Shown: in pieces, positions 53,700 to 64,000 of the stretch
How the letters are laid out: each line of letters opens with the position of its first letter
How positions within the stretch are numbered: the stretch's first letter is position 1
Source of the DNA: Pseudofabraea citricarpa
Lineage: Eukaryota > Ascomycota > Leotiomycetes > Helotiales > Dermateaceae
NCBI GenBank assembly: GCA_029641185.1
Contig: JAPWGK010000033.1
Location: 349,295 to 413,294, forward strand
Direction: 5' to 3'
Length of the DNA: 64,000 bases
Program-made: the position numbers and the translations under genes
The notes under the pieces: generated by a model
Database searches by the model: none
What the model saw: the letters and a program-made list of their open reading frames with translations, nothing else
What the model was told of the DNA's origin: nothing

Positions 53700-56300
53700 A
53701 AGCTAAATAAATATAAACTTATAAGTATAATTATAAAGTATAATATAATAATAATTAAAGATATTAATCTTTCTTTATTAGTAGATTCTTTTATAAAAGA
53801 GTTTATATATCTTTAGATTATTAGCTTAATTAATTTATTCTTTAGTTATAATTAGATTTTATTAGTTAAGTAAAATAAAGATTTAATTACTTTCTTTATA
53901 GATAATATTAGATTACTAAAGGCTATTACTTTTATATAAGATATAATAAATTTAGTAGCCTAGTTTATATATATTATATCTAAAATACTTTTTTCCCTAA
54001 ATTCTTATATTACTAAATTATTTCTTAATAATATTAGTATTAAAAGATCTTATTTATAATATAATAATAAAAAAGTTCTTTTAGGAGTTTAATAATTTAT
54101 AATAAAATATATATAAAACCTTAGTAAGATATTACTTAAGCTTAAGAGAGTAAGTTTAATTATTAGTTTTAAGTTTAAGTTTTATATAAAAGATATTAAA
54201 GTTATTAGATTCGTTTATAGTCCTAAGGGTAAATTACTTATTAATATAAAGATTATAAAGCTAGTTAATTAACTAGATCTAATTAATATTAAAGAGGTTC
54301 GTATCTTCTTAGGAATTTATATATATTATTATATCTAGATCGAAACCTTTATACTTATTATAGAATTATTATATAATTTATTAAAGAAGAATATAATATT
54401 TAAGTAAGATAAAAGATACTAGAAGACTAAACTAAAGCTTATTAAGATATTAGTAAAAGCTTTTTATCTTATTATAATTAATTATAAGCTTAAAGTAGGA
54501 ATAATTTATATTATTATTAATATAAGTTTAGATAACTAGAAAGATATATTCTTATAAGATAATAAAGATAAAAAGAGATATTTAAGTAAATATAAGTTAA
54601 AGATATAAAATCTAGCTAAGTATAATTATAATATTACTAAATATAAGTATAAAGGTATTCTTAAGATACTTAAGAAAATAAAAGAATATATTATTAGAAT
54701 ATATTTTACTCTTAAGATAAATACTAATATACTTATTACTTAACTTAATAATATTATTTTAGATATATCTAATATATTATTAATAAGTTAGATTATCTAG
54801 ATTTAGTTATTTAACTTTAAGATTATATATATACCTAATAAAAAGAATAAAGCTATAAATATATTATCTTAATATCTTATTATAAAAAAGAAACTTAAAG
54901 ATAAAAAATAAGAAGAAGAAATTAATAATTATATTACCTTCTAACTTAGCTTTCTTTAAATAATACTTATTTTAAGATCTTATACTTGCTTAAATACTAA
55001 AATAAGTATTATTTTCTAAGATAAGTAAAGCCTTAAGTTAAAATAAATTATAATATTTCTTATAACTCTTAAAAGACTAGCTAGTATTAGAGATAAAAAA
55101 TAATTAGTATTTTAATAATATATTATAGGATTCTAAGTATATTAAAATATATTATAATAAAGACTTACTAGAAGTAAGTATAAATAATATATTATTAATA
55201 ATTTAAAAGAATAAGTAGATATTATTAAGGAGTTATATAATAAAAAGGTATATAAGAGATAAAAGGTAATATATATAAAGGTAATAAAATATTATTTTTA
55301 GAAAGAATACTATAAATAAGTAAAAGTATATATAATATTATATCTCTAGTATTAATTTAGATTATATAATATTACTTATAAGATAATTTATATAATTAGA
55401 ATATTATATATATATTATAAATAATATCTAGATATTATTAATCTCTTATTAAGTATAAGTAAGTCGTTTATTATTAATATATATAAGAAGGTATTAGATA
55501 TAATTATAAGATATATTATCTCTAAAGTAGATTTTACTTATATTATAGCTTTTATTAAAAAGAATATTCTTTATATTTATAATATATTTAAGATACTTAT
55601 TATTAATAAAAAACCTAAGAACTAGAGAAGCCTTAATAATCTTATATCTAAGCTTAAGTTTATTAAGATATAAGTAAATACTTATAATTCTTATACTTAG
55701 GGCTTAATTAAAAGAAATTACTTTAATATAAAAGTAACCTTATTTAAGATTATAAATAGGATATTTAAGAATTAGCTAAGATATATTAAGAAGGTTTATT
55801 TTATAGATAATATTATAATAAAGGCTTTTATAAGGCTTATTACGTTTTATTTATAGTTTAACTTTAAGATTATACTTACTATTAAAAGTAAGTACCTAAT
55901 ATAATAATATCTAAGATAAAATCTAATTAAGAAAATAAATAAAGAGTTTTTAATTACTTTATATATTAAGTAACTTAAAATCTATAATAAATATATACTA
56001 GAAGTTTTACTAATAAAATAATATAAATACTAAGAATTAAAAGAAGCTACTAATTATAGCTATATCTTATATAAAGAATTATTTCTTAAAAGAAATATTA
56101 TTCTTATATTTAATATTATATAAAAGCTAATATATTAAAATAATAAGCGCTTAATTTTAGGTAGAAAGGCTTATATATAATTTTAAAGGCTAATAATAAG
56201 AAGAATACTTATTAGCTTAGTAAAATAAATATAACTTCTCTTTATAATACTTATATAAGATATAAATTAAAGAAATTTATTTAAAGAGAAAGTATTTATA
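53700..56300 (+). pseudogene. Relic of gypsy pol: reverse transcriptase, RNase H, integrase
   Basis: One + strand frame, broken by many TAA/TAG, can be followed over about 2.5 kb. Blocks: INLSLLVDSFIKEF (RT start, about 53,765); LITFFIDNI..LKAITF; VLLGV..FIIKYI; KVIRFVYSPKGK (54,200); EVRIFLGIYIYYYI (54,295-54,340), the end of RT; an RNase H region to about 54,850; and an integrase region (about 55,490-55,900) in which the usual DGGPE core reads NKKPK (about 55,602-55,620), as expected from G-to-A change. The order RT-RNase H-integrase marks Ty3/gypsy. No functional product possible. Limits are approximate. Confidence 0.8.
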
Positions 56301-58170
56301 TTCTTACTAATAATATTAAGTTTTTTAAAGATAAAGCTATTATTAAAGTATTAATATATCTAGATCTTAGAGACCCTAATAAGCTTTTACTAAGCCCTAA
56401 GATAAAGCTTACTAGTAACTTACTTAGTCTTTTAAAAATACTCTTATAATTATAAGAGTAACCTAATAATCCTAAGCTAACTTCTTAAGTATTAGCTAGA
56501 ATAAATTAATAAGATAATATATAAGAAACCTTTTTAAAGGAAGCTAGTAATAATAAGATTAATATAATTATTAAAAATACTAAAAAAAAAGTATTAGAAG
56601 AAGCTCTTATTATACGATCCTAAGTAATTATATAAACTACTTATATAAAAGAGATTTTTAGATAATAAGAACTTAATAAATAATAAGAATTAATTTTATA
56701 TAAAAAGAAGCTAATAGTAATAATTAGATAAGAAATTAGCTATAATATACTAATAATAATATATAAAAGACTAAGAGTAGGACGCTTCTTTCTAGGGTAT
56801 CTTTTTTATTCTTAGCTTAATATAAGATATTTTAATACCTAGTATTTTAAAGGAAAAACTATATTCGACTTAAGATTTAAATATCTTTTAGTAGCTTTTT
56901 TTATTTAATATTTTACTAATAAATTTCCTTTTATATTATTATTATTATTTTTATATATTATTTATTTAAGTTTAATTTTAATTTCTTAATTTAAGTATTA
57001 TTTCTCTATTTATTTTTTTTCTATAATTAGAAGATAACTAGTATATTAAGAGAAGAAAGAAAAAGAGTTTTTAAATTATAAAAAGTCTTTTAGAGATTAA
57101 AAGTAATAATAAGATTTTAGGAGTTTTTACTAAGTATATATTAAGTACTCTAGGTATTATTAATAAGTTTACTTAGGTAATTCTTTAAATATTTTTAAAT
57201 AGAATTTATATAAATATAAGATAAAAATATTATAAATTATTAAGTAGAATAATATTTTAATTTTATAAGTATAAATCTATTTATTTATCTAAATATATAA
57301 TTATATATAAGATTAGATATTAAAAAATAAAAACTTTAAATCTAGAAATAGTTTATTATTATAAATACTTAAGTAAAAACTTTATAAGAGTAAAATATAA
57401 AAGAATTTCTTACTAAGACTCTTAGATTATATATAAAGTTTCCTTAGTAGATTTCTTAAACTTATTAAAGTTATTATAAAAGCGAATTAATTTATTATAA
57501 CTATTATTATTATTAGGTTTAATAAAGATAATAATAAAGGTAAATATAAGAATAATAATAATAAAAGTATTAGTAATAAGCTTTTTCTTTATATAATTAG
57601 TTTTCTTAAGAACCTCTAGAGTCTTATTATACTTTTTATAAGTTTTATAAAACTCTAAGTAACTCTTAGAAAATAATAGAAGGTTCTTCTTATAAAAGCG
57701 ATTATAAATTACTAGTATAATTTATTTTAAATCGTATATAATATTAACTAAAATCTAGAGGTTACTTAAGTATTTATCTAGTCTCTTAGTTATTTTATTC
57801 TTTTTATTCTTAGTATTATAAAAATAATATAATACGAATATCTTATTTTAAATCTTAAGAATAAAAATATCTAACTTATTAAGATACTTAGGCTAAGATA
57901 ATATTAGCTAAGATTATATAAGTTAGAAATAAATTACTTATACGAATATAATACTTTAAGTAATTAAAACTAATAATATAAGAATAATATCTATTACCTA
58001 AAAGATAAGAATAATTAAGTAATATAATAGGTATAAAAAAGGCTCTCTTAATATAAAGAAAATATAAGAATAATTTTATAAGAGCTTTTAGCTTTTTAGA
58101 AGATAATAAAAAAGTAAAAGTAATATTAAAAGTATTATAATATAATTACTTTAAAAGTAAAAAGATCTAG

Positions 58171-58175
58171 TTATT
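58171..58175. other. Empty insertion site of the copia element
   Basis: TTATT (AATAA on the minus strand) flanked by AGATCTAG on the left and ATTAGGAC on the right. This is the exact pre-insertion version of the sites at 37,152 and 44,859. Confidence 0.85.
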
Positions 58176-58547
58176 ATTAGGACTAAAAGAATACTTTAGA
58201 ATACTTTTTAGGTATATAAGGATCTCTTACTAAGAGTATATTTTATAAGATAAGAAAATAAAAAGAAATTCTTTTTTTTTTTCTTCTTTTTAGTTATTAT
58301 CTTTATTATAGGAATTACTATTAATATTTATACTTATATTCTTAGCCTATTAATTAATAGCTTTATTAATATAATTAAAGTTACTAGTATTAAAAGAATT
58401 AATATCTTTATTAACTAAAAGAATAATAATATTCTTAGAAGTATTTATATTATCTTTTAGATTTATAACTAGATTCTTTAAAATTATAATCTTATTATTC
58501 TTCTTCTTAGCTTATAAAAGTAGGTATAACTTAACCTAATAATATAG

Positions 58548-61200
58548 CTACTTATACTTTTTAACTAAAATATTAGACTAGTTTCCTTTTAATTTAGTTA
58601 AAATAATAGGTAATATAATCCTAATATTAGAAGTAAAAGACTAAGTTAAAATCTAATTTTATAATTAAGTCTAATAACTAGGAGTTAAAATACTAATAAA
58701 TAAAAAGCTTATATTACTTAATAGTTAATTATCCTTTAACTTAGAAGTTATTAGAGTAACTTTCTTAATTATAAAGTTTATATATTACTTTAACTTATAA
58801 ATCTAATTTTCTAAGATAATATTTATAAATTTTAAAAGCTTCTTTTAAATAAACTTAAGATTACTAATAATAACTTTCTTCTTTTAATAAATATAAAATA
58901 AATTTTTTATATTATATATTAAGTTTTATAAATACTTAGTTAATACTTAGTAAAATCTTATAAAATAAAAGAATAAACTTATTAGAAGATAATTAATAAA
59001 TTAGAGTTTCTTATCTTATTTCTTAGTATAAAGGTTTTTTTATAAAACTAAGATCTTTTTTAAGTAATTATAAATATATTTTCTTACTTTTAACTTATTT
59101 TTATCTAAGAAATTAAATAAGATATCTAATATAATCTTTTTTTTATCTTTTTAACTTAGAACTTTCTTCTAAAACTAGAGTTAATAGCTAGATAATAAAT
59201 AAGAAAACTAGGGAACTTATAAAAGAAGATATAAGTTTTATAAAAGTAATATAATAAGACTTATAAATAATAATTAGATAATTATAATACTTAAGTAAAA
59301 GATTTTAAGTATTATTAGATAAACCTAATTTATAATACGTGTTTTTTAGTACCTAGAGTAAGTTTTCTTTTAAAAGTATATTATATAAAACTTTAAAAAT
59401 AAAAGTAATTATTTTATTTTTATTATTAAGTATATTAAATAAAAAGTAATTATACTCTAGGGTTATAAGAGTCTTAGCTTATTATTAGGCTACTTTACTA
59501 ATAGCCTCTTATTTTATAGGTTATATATTCTTAGGATTATTAGAGATAACTAAATTATTAAAAGTAAAAGAATATTTAAGTAAGCTTAGCTTTATATAAA
59601 ATTTATATTAATATTTTATTATTAGCTTAAAGATAACTTATTATTTAATAAAATAAAGCTTATTCTTAAGCTTATTAAAAGTATTATATAAGATAATAAA
59701 ATCTAAGAGTATTAAAACTAAGTTAAAATATATATTTATTAATTTATTAGTATTTATAATTATCTTTTTCTTTAGAATAAAAATAATTTATATAAGAATT
59801 AATTTAGGCTTAGATATAATAATTTAGGGTATATACTTATTTAAAGTATTAAGTATTCTTATAATTACTTAGTATATAAAATACCTTAATAAAGTATTAT
59901 TTATCTTTTATAAACTAGTTTAATAAAATCTTTATAAAATAAAATAAAATAGAAAACTTATATAATAAAATACTAGTATATATATTATTTTTTATTATAA
60001 TAATAAGTTCTTATATTTAGTATAAGCGCTTATAGTTAATTATACGAACTTTTATTAAGCCCTTATAAAAGATAATAAAAGGAAGAAGAATAAACTTATT
60101 ATATTAAAATAATTTATAGCTAGCTTCTTAAAATAAGATTAGGAATTTTATACTTAGATTAAGACTATAATATAAGAAATAATTAGTATAAAGATAAATT
60201 AATATATATTATTAACTTATATAATAAGATTAATAATAAATAATTTAAGAACTAGAGATAAGAGTTATAAAAAGACTTATTATATCTAAAAGTAAAAAAG
60301 TAGATATATTAGAGATTAAAAGAAAAGAATAATAGAAACTTAGTAAGATATTATAAAATTAGAGTTATAAAAATATTTTATTTTAATTTAAATAAAAGAA
60401 GTAAAAGAATTTATAAGTAAAAGGTAATTTAACTAAAATATTCTTTTTTTATATAATAAAAGATTAATATTATAATTATAATTAAAAAGAAGAATATAAT
60501 ATTAAATTAATCTTTAAAAGATAAAAATAATAAATATTAGAGTTTATAATATATCTAAATAAAAAGAAAGAAGAATTATAGCTTTATATCTTAAGTTAAG
60601 AGATTTTTTATAGTTAAAATACTTAGTTTTATACTAAGAGTAATAATTCTTATAAGAGATCTAAGCTAAGAATAACTTAACTAGTTATTAGAAGTATTTA
60701 TTAGAAAAATATAAGTTTATTTATTATAAGAGAAAAATAATCTAAAAGTTATAAGATTATCTTTTAGAAAATAATTAGAAGAATAAATTATAATAATCTA
60801 AAGTTATAAGAGATATATATCTTATATTCTAACTTTAATTTATTAAAAATAAGAGATACTTAATAATATTATAAGAAAAGCTATTATATAAGGGATAAAT
60901 ATAATAAGATTATATACTTAATTTTATTATTTTTTTTACTTTTATAAGAAGTTATTATTATCTTAGGTATTATTATATAAAGGTTTTATAAGTATTTTTT
61001 AAGCGCTTTAAGAGTTATATATTATTATTTATACTTTATTATTATAATTAATTAATTACTTCTTTTACCTCTTACCTTTATAATTATTAATTTAATTACT
61101 AAATATATCTTATATATAATTATATATATTATATTAGTTACTAGTTACGTTTATAATATTATAAATTCGAATACGCCCTAATATTTATTATCTTATTATA
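58548..61200 (+). repeat. Tandem unit 1: gypsy 3' end plus LTR
   Basis: 2,653 bp, repeated head-to-tail at 61,201-63,854 (2,654 bp). Both start CTACTTATA and end with the LTR terminus CTTATTATA. Confidence 0.8.
60900..61200 (+). repeat. 301-bp gypsy LTR, copy B (3' LTR)
   Basis: TATAATAAGATTATATAC to CTTATTATA. Preceded by the element body ending AAGGGATAAA, shared with copies C and D. Confidence 0.8.
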
Positions 61201-63854
61201 CTACTTATATTTCTTAACTAGAATATTAGACTAATCTCCTTTTAATCTAATTAAAATAATAAGTAATATAATCTTAATATTAGAAGTAAGAGACTAAGTT
61301 AAAGTTTAACTTTATAATCGAGTTTAATAACTAGGAGTTAGAGTACTAATAAATAAAAAGCTTATATTACTTAATAGTTAATTACCTTTTAATTTAGGAG
61401 TTACTAGAATAATTTTCTTAACTATAAAGTTTATATATTATTTTAACTTATAAACTTAATCTTTTAGGATAATATCTATAAACTTTAGAAGCTTCTTCTA
61501 AATAAACTTAAGATTATTAGTAATAACCTTCTTTTTTTAATAAATATAAAATAAGTTTTTTATATTATATATTAAGTTTTATAAATACTTAGTTAATACT
61601 TAGTAAGATCTTATAAAATAAAAGGATAAACTTATTAGAGGATAATTAATAAACTAAAGTTTCTTATTTTATTTCTTAGTATAAAGATTCTTTTATAAAG
61701 CTAAGATCTTTTTTAAGTAATTATAAATATATTTTCTTACTTTTAACTTATTCTTATCTAAGAAATTAAATAAAATATCTAATATAATCTCTTTCTTATC
61801 TTTCTAACTTAGAACTTTCTTCTAAAACTAGAGTTAATAGCTAGATAATAAATAAAAAGACTAGGAAACTTATAAAAGAAGATATAAGTTTTATAAAAGT
61901 AATATAATAAGACTTATAAATAATAATTAGATAATTATAATACTTAAGTAAAAGATTTTAAGTATTATTAGGTAAACCTAATTTATAATACGTATTTTTT
62001 AGTACCTAGAGCGAGTTTTTCTCTAAAAGTATATTATATAAAACTTTAAAGATAAAAGTAATTATTTTATCTTTATTATTAAGTATATTAAATAAAAAGT
62101 AATTATACTCTAGGATTATAAGAGTCTTAGCTTATTACTAGGTTATTTTACTAATAGCCTCTTATTTTATAGGTTATATATTCTTAGGATTATTAGAGAT
62201 AATTAAATTATTAAAGATAAAAGGGTATTTAAGTAAGCTTAGCTTTATATAAAGTTTATATTAATATTTTATTATTAGTTTAAAGATAGCTTATTATTTA
62301 ATAAGATAAAGCTTATTCTTAAGCTTATTAAAAGTATTATATAAGATAATAAAATCTAAAAGTATTAGAATTAAGTTAAAATATACGCTTATTAACTTAT
62401 TAATATTTATAATTATCTTTTCTTTTAGGATAAAGATAATTTATATAAGAATTAACTTAGGCCTAGATATAATAATTTAGGGCGTATACTTATTTAAAGT
62501 ATTAAGTATTCTTATAATTACTTAGTATATAAAATATCTTAATAAAATATTATTTATCTTTTATAAGATAATCTAATAAAACTTTTATAAAATAAGATAA
62601 AATAAAGAACTTATATAATAAAATACTAGTATATATATTATCTTTTATTATAATAATAAGTCCTTATATTTAGTATAAGCGCTTATAATTAATTATATAA
62701 ACCTTTATTAAGCTTTTATAAAAAATAATAAGAGGAAGAAGAATAAACTTATTATATTAAAATAATCTATAGCTAACTTCTTAGGAATAAGATTAAGAGT
62801 TTTATACTTAGATTAAGATTATAATATAAGGAATAATTAGTATAAAGATAAATTAATATATATTATTAACTTATATAATAAGATTAATAATAAATAATTT
62901 AAGAACTAAAGATAAAAGTTATAAAAAGACTTATTATATCTAAAAGTAAAAAAGTAAATATATTAGAGATCGAAAGAAGAAAATAATAAAGACTTAGTAA
63001 GATATTATAAAGTTAGAGTTATAAAGATATTTTATTTTAGTTTAAATAAAGAAAGTAAAGGAATTTATAAGTAAGAGATAATTTAACTAGAATATCTTTT
63101 TTCTATATAATAAAAGATAAGTATTATAATTATAATTAAAAGAAAGAGTATAATATTAAATTAATCTTTAGAAAGTAGGGATAATAAATATTAGAGTTTA
63201 TAATATATTTAAACGAAAAGAAAAAAGAATTATAATTTTATATCTTAAGTTAAGAAATTTTTTATAATTAAAATACTTAATTTTATATTAAGAGTAATAA
63301 TTCTTATAAGAGATCTAAGCTAAAAATAATTTAACTAGTTATTAGAAGTATTTATTAAAAGAATACGAGTTTATTTATTATAAGAGAAAAGTAATCTAAG
63401 AGTTATAAGATTATCTTTTAGAAGATAATTAGAAGAATAAATTATAATAATCTAAAGTTATAAGAGATATATATCTTATATCCTAATTTTAATTTATTAA
63501 AAATAAGAGATACCTAATAATATTATAAAAAAAGCTATTATATAAGAGATAAATATAATAGGATTATATACTTAATTTTATTACTTTCTTTACTTTTATA
63601 AGGAGTTATTATTACCTTAGGTATTATTATATAAGGGCTTTATAAGTACTTTTTAAGCGTTCTAGAAGTTATATATTATTATTTATACTTTATTATTATA
63701 ATTAATTAATTACTTCTTTTACCTTTTATTTTTATAATTATTAATTCGATTACTAAATATACCTTATATATAGTTATATATATTATATTAGTTACTAGTT
63801 ATATTTATAGTATTATAAATTCGGATACGCCTTAATATTTATTATCTTATTATA
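61201..63854 (+). mobile_element. Tandem unit 2: second copy of the gypsy 3' end plus LTR
   Basis: Starts in mid-element exactly at the base after LTR B and runs colinearly with 58,548-61,200 to a third LTR. It has no 5' part of its own, so it is a duplication (or a truncated neighbour), not a complete insertion. Differences from unit 1 are mainly C/T and G/A. Confidence 0.78.
63554..63854 (+). repeat. 301-bp gypsy LTR, copy C
   Basis: TATAATAGGATTATATAC to CTTATTATA, 2,654 bp after copy B. Confidence 0.8.
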
Positions 63855-63863
63855 ATATAATAA

Positions 63864-63933
63864 TATCTAAGATAATAATAACTTCTTATAAAAGTAAAGA
63901 AAATAATAAAATCAAGTATATAACCTTATTATA
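63864..63933 (-). repeat. Inverted LTR fragment
   Basis: About 70 bp reading CTAAGATAATAATAACTTC.. to ..CCTTATTATA, the reverse complement of the first 70 bp of the 301-bp LTR and nearly identical to 34,363-34,426 of copy D. It suggests another inverted copy or a rearrangement junction at the right end of the window. Confidence 0.65.
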
Positions 63934-64000
63934 ATAATACTAGACTAAAAGAATAAGTTACTAATATATAAAAGTAATATATTAATTATATTATTAGGGT

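Larger units (their letters stand above)
47711..61200 (+). mobile_element. Ty3/gypsy-like LTR retrotransposon, RIP-inactivated (about 13.5 kb)
   Basis: Direct 301-bp LTRs at 47,711-48,011 and 60,900-61,200 enclose a body whose pol gene reads on the + strand (about 53,700-56,300). At about 13.5 kb it is longer than most fungal gypsy elements: about 5.7 kb precede the reverse transcriptase and about 4.6 kb follow the integrase. The bases on either side do not form a clear target duplication (TATAT before, CTACT after), so one end may be rearranged. The 3' part is repeated in inverted form on the left and in tandem on the right. Confidence 0.75.
31108..64000. repeat. RIP-mutated AT-rich retrotransposon block
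   Basis: From about 31,108 to the window end the sequence is overwhelmingly A+T, with no ATG-initiated frame of 60 codons on either strand. CpA and TpG are nearly absent (a few dozen by eye in 33 kb), while CpG, CpC and CpT survive. That pattern is the product of fungal repeat-induced point mutation, which changes CpA to TpA (TpG to TpA on the other strand). TAA and TAG stops occur where the reading frames of known element families expect CAA, CAG or TGG. Copies of the same element differ almost only by C/T and G/A transitions. The left edge is sharp. Elements inside are listed individually. Confidence 0.92.

Noticed and set aside
31108..64000. Telomere, centromere or mitochondrial insertion
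   Set aside because: No TTAGGG arrays, no mitochondrial genes, and recognisable mutated retrotransposons account for much of the AT-rich sequence. A (peri)centromeric location cannot be excluded from this window alone.

Overview
The window comes from a filamentous ascomycete (Pezizomycotina). Short 48-164 nt GT-AG introns with CTGAC-like branch sites, Zn2Cys6 regulators, a 2EXR-type protein and a large AT-rich block with the signature of repeat-induced point mutation (RIP) all point there. Leotiomycetes would fit, but that is a guess. The window has two halves: a gene-bearing half (1 to about 31,100) of ordinary base composition, and a block from about 31,100 to 64,000 that is overwhelmingly A+T, has almost no CpA or TpG, and consists of decayed retrotransposons.

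Region 1 (588-16,545) looks like a small-molecule catabolic neighbourhood: a Zn2Cys6 regulator (-), a five-exon FMN-dependent 2-hydroxyacid oxidase (-), a DapA-family lyase (+), an aldehyde dehydrogenase (+), an amino-acid permease (+) with a dense GATA-site cluster in its promoter, a second Zn2Cys6 regulator (-) and a secreted amidohydrolase (+). A plausible but unproven reading is uptake and breakdown of an amino acid or amide through a pyruvate- or glyoxylate-yielding lyase. A hydroxyproline-like route is one candidate.

Region 2 (17,027-21,543) holds a 2EXR-domain protein with an internal in-frame stop, and a DUF4140/DUF4139 protein with an acidic and FG-containing insertion.

Region 3 (22,147-30,662) is a coherent beta-glucoside module. 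An eight-exon Zn2Cys6 regulator (-) shares a 581-bp divergent promoter with a GH3/PA14 beta-glucosidase (+) that lacks a signal peptide. An MFS sugar transporter of the lactose-permease type (-) follows. The promoter contains a CGG-N6-CCG palindrome. The layout suggests uptake of a glucoside followed by intracellular hydrolysis under local control.

Region 4 (about 31,108-64,000) contains no intact gene. Hidden in the mutated sequence are: (a) a roughly 13.5-kb Ty3/gypsy-like element on the + strand with 301-bp LTRs (47,711-48,011 and 60,900-61,200) and recognisable RT-RNase H-integrase relics; (b) an inverted, 5'-truncated copy (34,126-47,695); (c) a 7,702-bp Ty1/copia element (37,157-44,858, minus strand) nested in that copy, with 197-bp LTRs, a 5-bp target duplication AATAA and a matching empty site in the other arm; and (d) a tandem duplication of the gypsy 3' end plus LTR (61,201-63,854).

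All gene models were spliced by hand. Each multi-exon model closes in frame with GT-AG introns.
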